Assembly (NCBI RefSeq): GCF_000988165.1
Contig: NW_020169355.1
Span: 1 to 25,159, forward strand
Length of the DNA stretch: 25,159 nucleotides
From: Vairimorpha ceranae
Lineage: Eukaryota > Microsporidia > Nosematidae
Reading direction: 5' to 3'
Each line of letters begins with the position of its first letter. The stretch's first letter is position 1. The notes beneath the pieces were generated by a model. It did no database searches and was not told the origin of the DNA. It saw only the letters and a program-made list of their open reading frames with translations. This document shows positions 9,322-17,788 of the stretch, piece by piece. Position numbers and translations under genes: made by a program.

Positions 9322-9465
9322 AATTATTTACTACATATCAATTATTTTAATTTATTTTATTATTAATATTTAACCTTTTACCCATCGAAATTACAGAAAA
9401 AGATTATATTTTTCAATAAGCCATAAATTTAAAATATTTTCAATAACTGTAATACCGCAGAAACC
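9322..9465 (+). repeat. Dispersed repeat, copy 2
   Basis: Diverged direct partner of 7726-7855, about 1.6 kb downstream. Weaker similarity may extend on the right (CTTGCAATTT at about 7903 and 9588). The nature of the repeated unit is unknown. Confidence 0.5.
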
Positions 9466-10801
9466 TTTATATATTATGTATAATATTGTTATAAAATTTA
9501 TCCCCGATTATGAAACTTCCTTACATATTATAAATTTTTTCGGTATTATTTATTGATCTTTTTCAACTTTTGTTTTTTATCCAGGCCTTGCAATTTGAAG
9601 TTAGCATTTAGAAGGTAAGTTGTATTGAAATGTTAATCTTATACGTTCACGTGATAAAATGGCTGTGGTACTTTAATATTGAATTCAAAGTATACATTAC
9701 CATTCGTCGCTTCTACAAACTGAAGAAAAAAGATTGTTAAACATGACATATAATTTAATCTTACTTTGCAAAGTCTTCTTTCCTGAAAAAATTTAATAGT
9801 ATTTAAGTCTTAAGTTTACCAAAATTTTTTAAAACATGCTAGCTTTGACTGCTTAGTTTAAGAGTATGTTTCAATTTGGTAATATAATTTTAAAATTTAT
9901 ATATTTTTACTCTTTGCCATAAATGTCTATTTTTTTTATAATAAATTTCCAATTTAACAAAATTATATTATTGCCAAACATTGATTTTCATTTATAAACT
10001 AATCTTTATTTAAAAGTGCTATTTATAGTCATTGTTTTGTAGCGCACCAGTAAAAGGAACTAAACATTTGTTTCACATCATTAGAAAATATGATAAGTTC
10101 TTTCAATTATGTGCTGATCTAAACAATTATAAAGATAAATTGTTTAATTTGTCACATACAAGCAAGCATAGCTATTTTTAAATTACAACAAAACAAATAT
10201 TTGTAACCTAAATATCTTATTTATTTTCTAGTTAAAAAATTATAGGTTAACAAACAATATTATAGTTTATCATGATAGGGGTAAAAATTATACAAATTTA
10301 AAACAAACAATAAAAAAATTAACATCACATTATCTTTGTTTAAAACTTTAATGCGTTTTATTTAAGCAGACAACTTAAAATTTGATTGCTTTTGTAAATT
10401 TTTCTTTCAAATATTATAAAGTTATAATTTTAAAATGCAAAATGTAGTATAAAAGGATGAAAATTTTTGCAAAATTTTTAAATTATTTCAAATTTAATTA
10501 AAAGGCAACTTTATTTGTTTTTTGTGCTAAAAATAGCTTTACTGGGTAGATTCCCAATTTTTTCTAAAGATATAATTTAATAGAAATCGAACTAAAATTC
10601 TTTATTTAAAAAATATCTCTCACATTTGAGATTGTTATTTAATTTTTTAAAAAAATAAATATTGTTTTTGATGGTTAATGTCTAGTGCTCGTCCTTTATA
10701 GCTATAAAAAAAATAATATTTTATCCATACTATGACAAGCTTTTTCATACTGTATATTTTATATTGCTGTGAATTTAAAAACCAAATTAAAAGACTTTAT
10801 A

Positions 10802-10933
10802 ATGTTAAGAAGTAATGAGCATATTAAAGATAATTATACATCTATAAAAAATGAATTTGTTTACTTAATATTGCGAATTGATAAAAAAGAGCTTATAAAA
10901 TATATTAATAGAATTTACAAGTGTTATGGATAA
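10802..10933 (+). pseudogene. Possible small ORF or gene fragment
   Basis: A 43-codon frame opens MLRSNEHIKDNYTSIKNEFV and ends in NRIYKCYG. The open frame extends about 20 codons further upstream without a stop. The residue mix is gene-like, but there is no C-run start signal and I do not recognise it. It could be a fragment of a lost gene or chance. Confidence 0.2.
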
Positions 10934-11229
10934 TCATAACATTCTAGTCTTAAATTTATTGGTGCAATCTAAAACAATCACATTTCTACAAACCAATAAA
11001 TGTGTCAGATTATTGTAGTGATTGGTATGAACAAAGAATGTTTTGATTTAATCAAAACTAAAAATATTAATAGCGCCACAAAAAAAAAATACAATCAATT
11101 ATTAAATTTAATAAAAGTATATTTAAATTTGGTAGATTAATTGAATTTTACCTTAAAACAACGATCTGCCACCTATTTTTTGCAGAAAGTATACTGTAAT
11201 GAGGATATTTGGCTATTACAATCAATAAA

Positions 11230-12080
11230 GCTTTCGTTGACAATATGTTACAGAATTTAGTTCAGCCAACGCGACATTATGGAAATTGGGGTTTTTGGTA
11301 ATACTTATACATACAGCGTGTGTCTAAGACAGTCCCGAATATTAATGCAAAGCGCAAGGGTGCACCATATGTTTATAATTGGGCTTGTAAAAGGCTTGTA
11401 TGCACATATTTTTAGTAAGAACAGGTAGCTTTTTAAATTACTCGGGGTTGGTGTAAAGATCATTTTCAAAGCTATCTATAAGTATCTTTTTGAATTACCT
11501 TTTGTAGATATTGCATATGAATTAAAATACGTCGGTAAACACAAAGTGGAATAACCAGCTTGGTTGGGTAATGTATTTTTGAATATGTGGCTGCCCAGAA
11601 AATTATGGTTGGTGGAATAGAGGAGCACGAGGTGACAAAAGTTGTATAAATTGAAGAATTTCTTTCTTTTAAAAGAAAAAATACCGAGGAAGCATCAGAA
11701 AGGGCCAACGATACATCGGAGGTATTGAAATTGGATCAAAAAGATGCTTTATTTTGCCTGTATAGAACAGAAAGGAGTTCCTATCGTACATATAATTCTG
11801 AAAATATTTTGCCTGGCACAATTATTGTAACGGATGAATGGCTTGCATATAATGCTGCACTTAAAACATTAAATTAATACACCGTGCCGAATTATATCCA
11901 TAAAACAATAAAATATTTGATTAATTTTGCTGATTCCTTGTGCCCGTCGATAGCCAACAATCTTTAGAAGGTCTGTGGTCCAAGTCAAAGTATTTTTAAG
12001 AAAAAAGTGGTCTGGTGCAAGAACAGCATTCTGACTACCTGATATAATTTATTTGTGAGTATCATATTGATAATCGCTAG
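11230..12080 (+). pseudogene. Second Merlin/IS1595-type transposase, heavily decayed
   Basis: The plus strand carries an ordered series of family landmarks in changing frames. They are a degraded zinc-ribbon region (KGAPYVYNWACKR, about 11,355-11,395), VRTGSFLNYSGL (11,415-11,450), VKIIFKAIYKYLF with IAYEL (11,455-11,525), a block V-V-stop-I-E-E-F-L-S-F-K-R-K (11,641-11,678) aligning with the VEIDE region, YRGSIRKGQRYIGGIEIGSK and CFILPV (11,680-11,760), ILPGTIIVTDEWLAYN (11,805-11,852), IHKTI (11,898) and SLEGLWSKSKYF with VQEQHSDYLI (11,958-12,045). At least three frameshifts and several stops are present. The second catalytic Asp (TDEW) survives; the first appears as Glu beside a stop. It differs enough from the 3525-4322 copy to be a separate Merlin lineage. 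I found no terminal repeats. Confidence 0.8.
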
Positions 12081-12551
12081 AAAATGAATAAATTGTTAAC
12101 GTAATTAAAAAAAGATTGATTTTTTTGTATTTCTAAAAACAGTGTATTATTTTAAAAGCAGCGTACGGTTGCCACCAACCGCAAATTTAGTTTAATCTAA
12201 ACGATTTGCTGCCGTAATATAAAATATATTTTACTTTCATTTAAGTCTTAAAAGTTCAACATAATATTTATTCTATTACAAAAATTAAAAATAAATGCAA
12301 AGGAGGATGAAAAATGTTTTATAAAAATGTTTAAGTATAGGAAAAATTAATTAATATTTTTGTAAACCTATGTTCTGCTTTACTCTATCATGTAGTTTAT
12401 TACCTTATAAATTGATTCTTAATTACGCTTATTTAGGTGAATTGTAATTAAATTTTATAGGCAAAAAAATATTATCTAAAAAGAGAAAATATTTATTTTT
12501 AAAAAAGTATAATGTAAATTTTTTTGTTTCATTCAAAAGTATAAACCAACT
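12081..12551. other. Gene-free stretch with a perfect hairpin
   Basis: No gene is visible. A perfect 6-bp inverted repeat (CGGTTG, 4-base loop, CAACCG) lies at 12,166-12,181 within a G+C-richer patch (12,157-12,215) just past the Merlin relic. It might be part of that element's end; its role is unknown. Confidence 0.4.
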
Positions 12552-13877
12552 TTATTTAACTTTATATGCTTTGTGTTGAAAACATATTTTAATACCCACT
12601 AACCTCCTACATAAGTGACAATTATGGTCCAATTTGGTTAAAAAATCATCAATTAATTCAAATCCTAAAAAATGTCCACAATCTAACCAATAAAACCAAC
12701 CATCAATCCCTTCAGTTCCATTAGGTCTAAACGAATATGTATGTAGATCTGTTAATGTCGTAAATTCATGTACTTTATCGATTTTTATAAGATTTTCTAT
12801 TTCAGAACTAATGTCTGGTGCACTTTTATAAGCCCTTGCATAATATTCTTTCATTTTTTTAGCATATTCCATTTCATTACAAATAATAAACTGTAAACTT
12901 ACTTGATCGTTAGCATGTTTTTCAACACTCAATAATATATTGCGTTTTAAATGTTTTGAATAGCATTGTATTAGTCCTAAGAATATATCTGCAAAATCAA
13001 AGCTTAAGGTTATTGTTTCGTTACAAAAAATGTCAAAATCTTTAGATAAATTTATAAAAGGACTATAATCAGGACCATCTCTAAAAGAGTCATATTTAAT
13101 ACAATCGTTAAGAAAATTAATATCTAACGCTTCCCCAAAACAATTAAAGTTTATCCTATCTAATTTTTTATCCTTTTTATCAAATAATAAAAAAAAATGC
13201 GTAGCTGTATGTTTAACTTCAAACACATTTTCAATAAATTTTGGATTTAAAAAATTTCCATAAATAGCAGCTTGTTGAGGTGTAGAATATGTTTCAAGAG
13301 CTTTTTCAGCTAAGTTAGTAATACGAGCTAATTCGTAAATAAGATTAATATTTAAAATAAACGGCAAAGATTTTACAGATTCTAACAACTCTTCAATATT
13401 AGCTTCAGTTAATTGTTCAACTTTTCTCATATAATTCATATCTATACTACCTTCGTTGATATACGTAACAATTTGGAATTTTAGTGTACAATGAGATTTC
13501 AACGTCGTCCTATGTCCATCATAATTTAATAAGCATAAATTATTTAGTCTTGACATAAATGTAGCAATCAATAATGATTTTAAATTTAAATTATTGCAAA
13601 GATATAGCAAAACATGCGTACGTATTAATATCGATTTGATTAAATTGTACTTTTTAAATTTAAGAATTTTGTATGTTTTTCTACATATATCAAATAATAA
13701 TTCTGTTTTCTCTTCTGCAAATGGAACAAAACGCAAATATTTTAAAATAGACTGCCTTCTTAAAAAACAATGATTACCATTGACGAATTTTTCAAAGTTC
13801 TTAAAATATGCTGAGTTTAATATATCTTCAGTATTTTCTGCACATATAATGATTTCTAAAAAAAATGCTAAATACAT
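12552..13877 (-). CDS. Predicted secreted protein with C-terminal Cys/His cluster, 441 aa
   Basis: I place the start at 13,877 and not at the longer 13,910 ATG, because the CCC signal (13,882-13,884) sits between the two, four bases before the inner ATG. From that start the N-terminus MYLAFFLEIIICAE is a plausible signal peptide, which the longer start would obscure. The body is about 400 residues of mixed helix with scattered Cys and no obvious second membrane span. Near the C-terminus, residues 388-423 read DGWFYWLDCGHFLGFEL and later HNCHLCRR. The C-G-H...C-x-x-C spacing resembles the second half of a RING-type zinc site, but the first half is not obvious. No family is recognised. A secreted or ER-lumenal protein is inferred; export to the host or spore wall would be speculation. 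Codon use and intact length indicate a functional gene. Confidence 0.82.
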   Translation of the reverse strand: MYLAFFLEIIICAENTEDILNSAYFKNFEKFVNGNHCFLRRQSILKYLRFVPFAEEKTELLFDICRKTYKILKFKKYNLIKSILIRTHVLLYLCNNLNLKSLLIATFMSRLNNLCLLNYDGHRTTLKSHCTLKFQIVTYINEGSIDMNYMRKVEQLTEANIEELLESVKSLPFILNINLIYELARITNLAEKALETYSTPQQAAIYGNFLNPKFIENVFEVKHTATHFFLLFDKKDKKLDRINFNCFGEALDINFLNDCIKYDSFRDGPDYSPFINLSKDFDIFCNETITLSFDFADIFLGLIQCYSKHLKRNILLSVEKHANDQVSLQFIICNEMEYAKKMKEYYARAYKSAPDISSEIENLIKIDKVHEFTTLTDLHTYSFRPNGTEGIDGWFYWLDCGHFLGFELIDDFLTKLDHNCHLCRRLVGIKICFQHKAYKVK

Positions 13878-13881
13878 TGTA

Positions 13882-13884
13882 GGG
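13882..13884 (-). promoter_or_regulatory. C-run start-proximal signal
   Basis: CCC on the minus strand, four bases before the preferred ATG at 13,877 and inside the reading frame of the longer 13,910 start. It decides the start choice. Confidence 0.65.
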
Positions 13885-13910
13885 CAAAAAATTAAGGCAA
13901 ATATATACAA

Positions 13911-15273
13911 ATATGATAAATTAAAATAAATATATTAAAAATGTAGTTATTTTGTTTATTTTTTTTGATCGGTGTTTACTTTAATTAATACGCAAAATAA
14001 ATAGTTTTAATTTTTGTTAATTAAATTTGTAGAAATAATTATCTTATAATTATTTTGATTCACTAAAAAACTTAATGAATTCACGGAAAAAGATTTATAA
14101 ATCAAATATTAAAAATTACTTTTTCTACTGTAATTTTGTTAAAAAGCATATTTAAAAATATAATCTTTTTTTTAAAACTGATATTTAGTTATTTAATTTA
14201 TTTTTAAGGCTGTTGTCAAATTTTCTAAATTTTGATATTTTTGTCACCAATGGCAAAAAATTTTTAAATAGTAAGACTTATACCGAAACAAGACTTTAAA
14301 ACCAAAAATGTTTCAAATATATAGACAAATTATAATAAATAATAAATGTTATTTAAGAAATCTAGGCTTTCTTACAACCCTTTGCTAGCGTCAGAAAGAC
14401 GGGGTAATGACAGTATTTGTATAATTTTTACGATTAAAGTCGGCCTGTTAGGTATTTTTTGATATTTCCAAAATTTGAAAAATAAAGACAATTAACAATC
14501 AAATAATCTATCTATCATCATCACCAATATATATAAAAAGTTTGAATCTGAAAATTTATTTTTTTTTCAACCCTTCTTTTTTAAAAATTTGTAAAATTTT
14601 GTTTTAATTTTTGCTTTAAAAGCACTAAAATACAACCCAAAAAATTGTATATAATTATTACATAAAGGATATTACGGGGTTTTGTATATTTTCTTAGGAT
14701 TTTTTAATTTTTTTGTAATTGCAAAATGGTAACCATGGCAAATTTTACTTTACAATGTAAGACAGTTTGTACTTTAAACAATGCACACAAGCCTAAAGAT
14801 ATGTTACACAATGTAAAATAAGAATATGTCGCATTAATAATTCCGTTTCAAACGGGATAGTGCAGGCTAGTATACAATAAAAAGAATTAATTTATTTGTA
14901 AATTATTTAAAAATAATAGAAAGTCTATTGTTTAATGCAATCAAGTTTTTTGATTTACTAAGAAAAGTGGACTGTATTTAAAAAAATATCCTAATTTTTA
15001 AAACTATTTATGTTTACCTAACATTTTTAAACTTTATTAAATTTATTTGTAGCTCTAAACTTTTAAAGATTTTTAAATCTTAAGTTTTATAAAAAATAAG
15101 AATCAATAGTTATAAAGCAGTACCAAAACATTTAAAATAATTTTAAACATTTTTTATATCTGTAAAATCTATTATGATTTAAAACTTTATCTTACATGTT
15201 TCTCTTATAATTTTGTTTCATCGTAAAACAAAGTTTTAAAAAAAAATATTTAAGCATAATTTTTTTTGTAAAC
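13911..15273. other. Gene-free intergenic region
   Basis: This is the 1.36-kb spacer between two divergent genes for secreted proteins. No gene is seen. Small symmetric elements occur: CTTTCT...AGAAAG flanking a G+C-richer patch at 14,367-14,400, and CCGTTT-C-AAACGG at 14,843-14,855. I cannot assign either to an RNA gene. Confidence 0.5.
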
Positions 15274-15984
15274 ATGAAGTTTTTTATACAATTAATCTCG
15301 GTATATTTATTCTCGAAGGTTATAAAAGCCAAGTCTTATAAAATACATGAAGAAGATATTACCAAACCTGCATCTTCTGAAAAAGCAGGTTTAACAATAA
15401 ATCCTTCTTCTAAGGATGGTGAACTTGCTAGTTCTAGTTCAGAAGATGATGGAATATTAATACAAATTTCTGAAAAAAAGAATAAAGGTAGTTCTAAATT
15501 AAAAAAAGATAAACTAGGAGAAAGAAAAGGAGAATCGAAATCTAAACATTCTTCTTTGCCCAAATCTTCTGCTGTTACAAAACTCGATAAGCCAAAAATG
15601 TCTCTAAATCCTTTTAATTTCGATGTTAAAAAATCTATTCCTGCTAAATCCACACCTCCAACCAACCTAAAAACTCCTACTAAATTAGAAACGTTTTCTC
15701 CTTTGGATTCTACCTATAAAACACCAACCTCTGATTTTCTTTTAAAGGATTTTGAATCAAAATCTGTAAAAGTTTCTTTTACTGAAAAAGAAATGAAAGA
15801 ACTTGAAAATTTCTCTAAAAATCTCGATATTTTTATGCCATCTATAAATAGAGTAAATGTTATTGTTAAAAATATTATTAAAGCAAATAAAAAAGATGAA
15901 GACGAAAAAAATAAAAAAAATAAGCCAAGTGAACTTTTTAACATTAAGGTGATAGAAGTTTCAGATGGCACTAATCCTAATTAA
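15274..15984 (+). CDS. Secreted Lys/Ser-rich low-complexity protein, 236 aa
   Basis: The N-terminus MKFFIQLISVYLFSKVIKA is a clear signal peptide, with cleavage likely after KA near residue 19. The mature protein is highly charged and rich in Ser, Lys, Glu and Pro: an acidic Ser block (LASSSSEDDG) near residue 55, a basic stretch (KKNKGSSKLKKDKLGERKG) near 68-86, then a Pro/Thr-rich segment (AKSTPPTNLKTPTKLETF), a helical segment near 170-205 and a Lys/Asp/Glu tail (KKDEDEKNKKNK). There is no Cys and no Trp. Basic secreted proteins of this type occur among microsporidian polar-tube (PTP2-like) and spore-wall proteins, but the conserved cysteines of PTP2 are absent, so that role is only a hypothesis. 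It is the only gene here without a C-run before its ATG; a TATTTAAG-like box lies about 25 bases upstream. Confidence 0.8.
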   Translation: MKFFIQLISVYLFSKVIKAKSYKIHEEDITKPASSEKAGLTINPSSKDGELASSSSEDDGILIQISEKKNKGSSKLKKDKLGERKGESKSKHSSLPKSSAVTKLDKPKMSLNPFNFDVKKSIPAKSTPPTNLKTPTKLETFSPLDSTYKTPTSDFLLKDFESKSVKVSFTEKEMKELENFSKNLDIFMPSINRVNVIVKNIIKANKKDEDEKNKKNKPSELFNIKVIEVSDGTNPN

Positions 15985-16440
15985 TAAATTCTCTTAATTA
16001 AATAACTAGCTAGTTTTTTATTCAAAAGTTATAAAAAAATGTACTTAACAGTAAATTTATGACTGTTAAAAAAATATTGTTCTTTGGAACGAGTACATAA
16101 TATCAATTAGATACATTGAAAAGAACTAAGGGGTAGAAAAAAATTTTATAAAAAATCAAATTTAATTTTCTATACTATCTTATAAAAAGTGTTAAAGATT
16201 GACCAGTACAACTAAATATTAATGAAGTGAATTTTTTAAAAATTGGTTTATTATGTTCACTGTGCTATAAGAAAAAATTTATAATTAGTATATTTTTGTT
16301 ATTGTATCATTTCTTTTAAAAGCGTCAATTATTTATGAACTAATGTGAATGAAAAAAAATTTAAAAATATTATAAGGTTTGTAGTGTTAAGTAAATTATT
16401 TTACAAGTAAATAAACATAAAAAATAAATTTATTAGTTAA
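15985..16440. other. Convergent intergenic spacer
   Basis: This 456-bp spacer separates the 3' ends of the Lys/Ser-rich gene and TrpRS. It is A+T-rich, and I see no gene or repeat in it. Confidence 0.6.
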
Positions 16441-17598
16441 TTATAACTTGCTGCAAAATTCTTGAAAGAGTTCTTCTGTTATAGAATTTCTTCTTTCCTG
16501 GTAATCTTTAACAAATTTTTGTAGAACATCAATACATTTATTTTTAATGTCTCCTGTCGACATTTCTCCTTTTTCATATGCATTTTTAATCCTCTCAAGA
16601 TCAATATTATCATCATAAAAATATCGCAAATATTGATAAGAAATATCTACTGCAGTATCTCCTCCCAGTCTTTTATGTTCTTCTAATGTTTCTTTTCCGC
16701 CACTAAAAGCATATTTTCGTATTTTTTTAGCAATTTGAGCCGGTGTGTCGGTTAAAAAAATTGAACTTGTAGTATCACTGGCTGACATCTTCCTATTAAC
16801 TCCTTTTAAATCGGGCAAAAGTGAAACGTACAAAGTAGTGGGCTTGGGTTCTTTCATTACGCTAGCTTTGTCTCTAGCTAATCTAAAATAAGGATCTTGA
16901 TCTACAGCACAAGGTATAAGACACATAGCGCCTTTGTTTAAAAATTCAAAGGAAGAAGCAAAGCATGGCGCAATTTCTTTGGCGGGGAATCCAATCATTC
17001 CAATATTACTGTTGTTATCGAAACCAAAAATTTTACATGCTTCATTTAGCGAAATTGATTTAGCAATTTTTAATGTATTTTTTTCAAATAAATGCGATGA
17101 TTCTACGTTACTAAAAATATATGTTAACTTTGGATTAAAACCAAATGCTATGATGTCCTTAATATTTTCTGCGCAGTATTTAGTAGATTCTTCAAATGAC
17201 TGATCTTTAAATAAAAATTTTTCATCATCTGTCATTTGTATAACTAAAGGACAATTAAATGTATCCTGGAAATATTTGCACAACTGGAATGGTATAACAT
17301 GTCCTAAATGCATACTTTTACTACTTGGACCTCTTCCAGTGTAAAGATAAAAACTTTTTGATTTTAACTTTTCTAGTAAAATGTCAAAATCTCTGTGAGC
17401 GAACACAATATTTCTTAAAAAATAGAAATGCGGTGGAACACCAGTCATTTCTTGTAATTTTTTTGTTAGTTCTTCATGATATTCTTTACATCCAAATTGT
17501 GTAATTATCTTTTCATAGTTAATAGATATTGTTTTGTTATCAGTAACTACTTGTGCTTCCCAAGGTGTAATATTTTGTATTGTTTCATCTTCGGCCAT
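16441..17598 (-). CDS. WRS1: Tryptophanyl-tRNA synthetase, cytosolic
   Basis: Class I aminoacyl-tRNA synthetase that charges tRNA-Trp. The sequence follows the eukaryotic/archaeal cytosolic enzyme throughout. Counting from this start, the ATP-binding signature GPSSKSMHLGH lies at about residues 90-100, VIQMTDDEKFLFKD follows at 119-132, CLIPCAVDQDPYFR at 226-239, the KMSKS-equivalent loop KMSASD at 270-275, SSIFLTDT at 278-285 and AFSGG near 297. At 385 aa it is shorter than the human enzyme because the N-terminal WHEP extension is missing, as is typical of fungi and microsporidia. The start is set at the inner ATG (17,598), because the CCC signal lies between it and an ATG nine bases upstream. 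All catalytic motifs are intact. It diverges from the next gene across a 190-bp spacer. Confidence 0.97.
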   Translation of the reverse strand: MAEDETIQNITPWEAQVVTDNKTISINYEKIITQFGCKEYHEELTKKLQEMTGVPPHFYFLRNIVFAHRDFDILLEKLKSKSFYLYTGRGPSSKSMHLGHVIPFQLCKYFQDTFNCPLVIQMTDDEKFLFKDQSFEESTKYCAENIKDIIAFGFNPKLTYIFSNVESSHLFEKNTLKIAKSISLNEACKIFGFDNNSNIGMIGFPAKEIAPCFASSFEFLNKGAMCLIPCAVDQDPYFRLARDKASVMKEPKPTTLYVSLLPDLKGVNRKMSASDTTSSIFLTDTPAQIAKKIRKYAFSGGKETLEEHKRLGGDTAVDISYQYLRYFYDDNIDLERIKNAYEKGEMSTGDIKNKCIDVLQKFVKDYQERRNSITEELFQEFCSKL

Positions 17599-17601
17599 TA
17601 A

Positions 17602-17604
17602 GGG
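17602..17604 (-). promoter_or_regulatory. C-run start-proximal signal
   Basis: CCC on the minus strand, three bases before the preferred TrpRS ATG (17,598). It would be codon 2 if translation began at 17,607. Confidence 0.65.
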
Positions 17605-17772
17605 CATTTAAAAAATAACCTTTTTTCAAGATTAAAAAATACTATTTAATTAGACGTTAAAAAAGAATATAACTGTACAAAGCTTATTTAATACTGTTTA
17701 TACAATAAAGGTTAATTTTATTATATGTGAAACAATGTGTCAAATTTTTCTGCAATTATAATTCAAATTCAA

Positions 17773-17776
17773 CCCC
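17773..17776 (+). promoter_or_regulatory. C-run start-proximal signal
   Basis: CCCC ending 12 bases before the ATG at 17,789. This is the longest spacing in the window. Confidence 0.6.
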
Positions 17777-17788
17777 TATAAACAAATT

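Larger units (their letters stand above)
7408..11229. other. Large gene-free region
   Basis: No gene with a C-run start is visible in 3.8 kb on either strand. It contains a diverged direct repeat (7726-7855 and 9322-9465), a Merlin-type terminal motif near 8305-8345 and a 43-codon frame at 10,802-10,933 (separate entries). The rest is A+T-rich sequence in which I see no structure. Confidence 0.55.

Noticed and set aside
11472..11708. 78-codon minus-strand open frame
   Set aside because: It is antisense to the second Merlin relic, whose plus-strand landmarks are clear.
14365..14402. CTTTCT...AGAAAG stem considered as a small RNA
   Set aside because: A weak short stem with no match to U6, U2, SRP, RNase P or 5S signatures that I could recognise.
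15336..15971. Two minus-strand open frames of 109 and 85 codons
   Set aside because: They are antisense shadows of the Lys/Ser-rich gene; their Ser/Leu/Phe-rich content mirrors its Lys/Glu/Ser codons.
16934..17203. 89-codon plus-strand open frame
   Set aside because: It lies wholly antisense within TrpRS.
17599..17607. Upstream ATG giving a three-residue longer TrpRS
   Set aside because: The CCC signal would lie inside the coding sequence; the inner ATG fits the pattern of the other genes.
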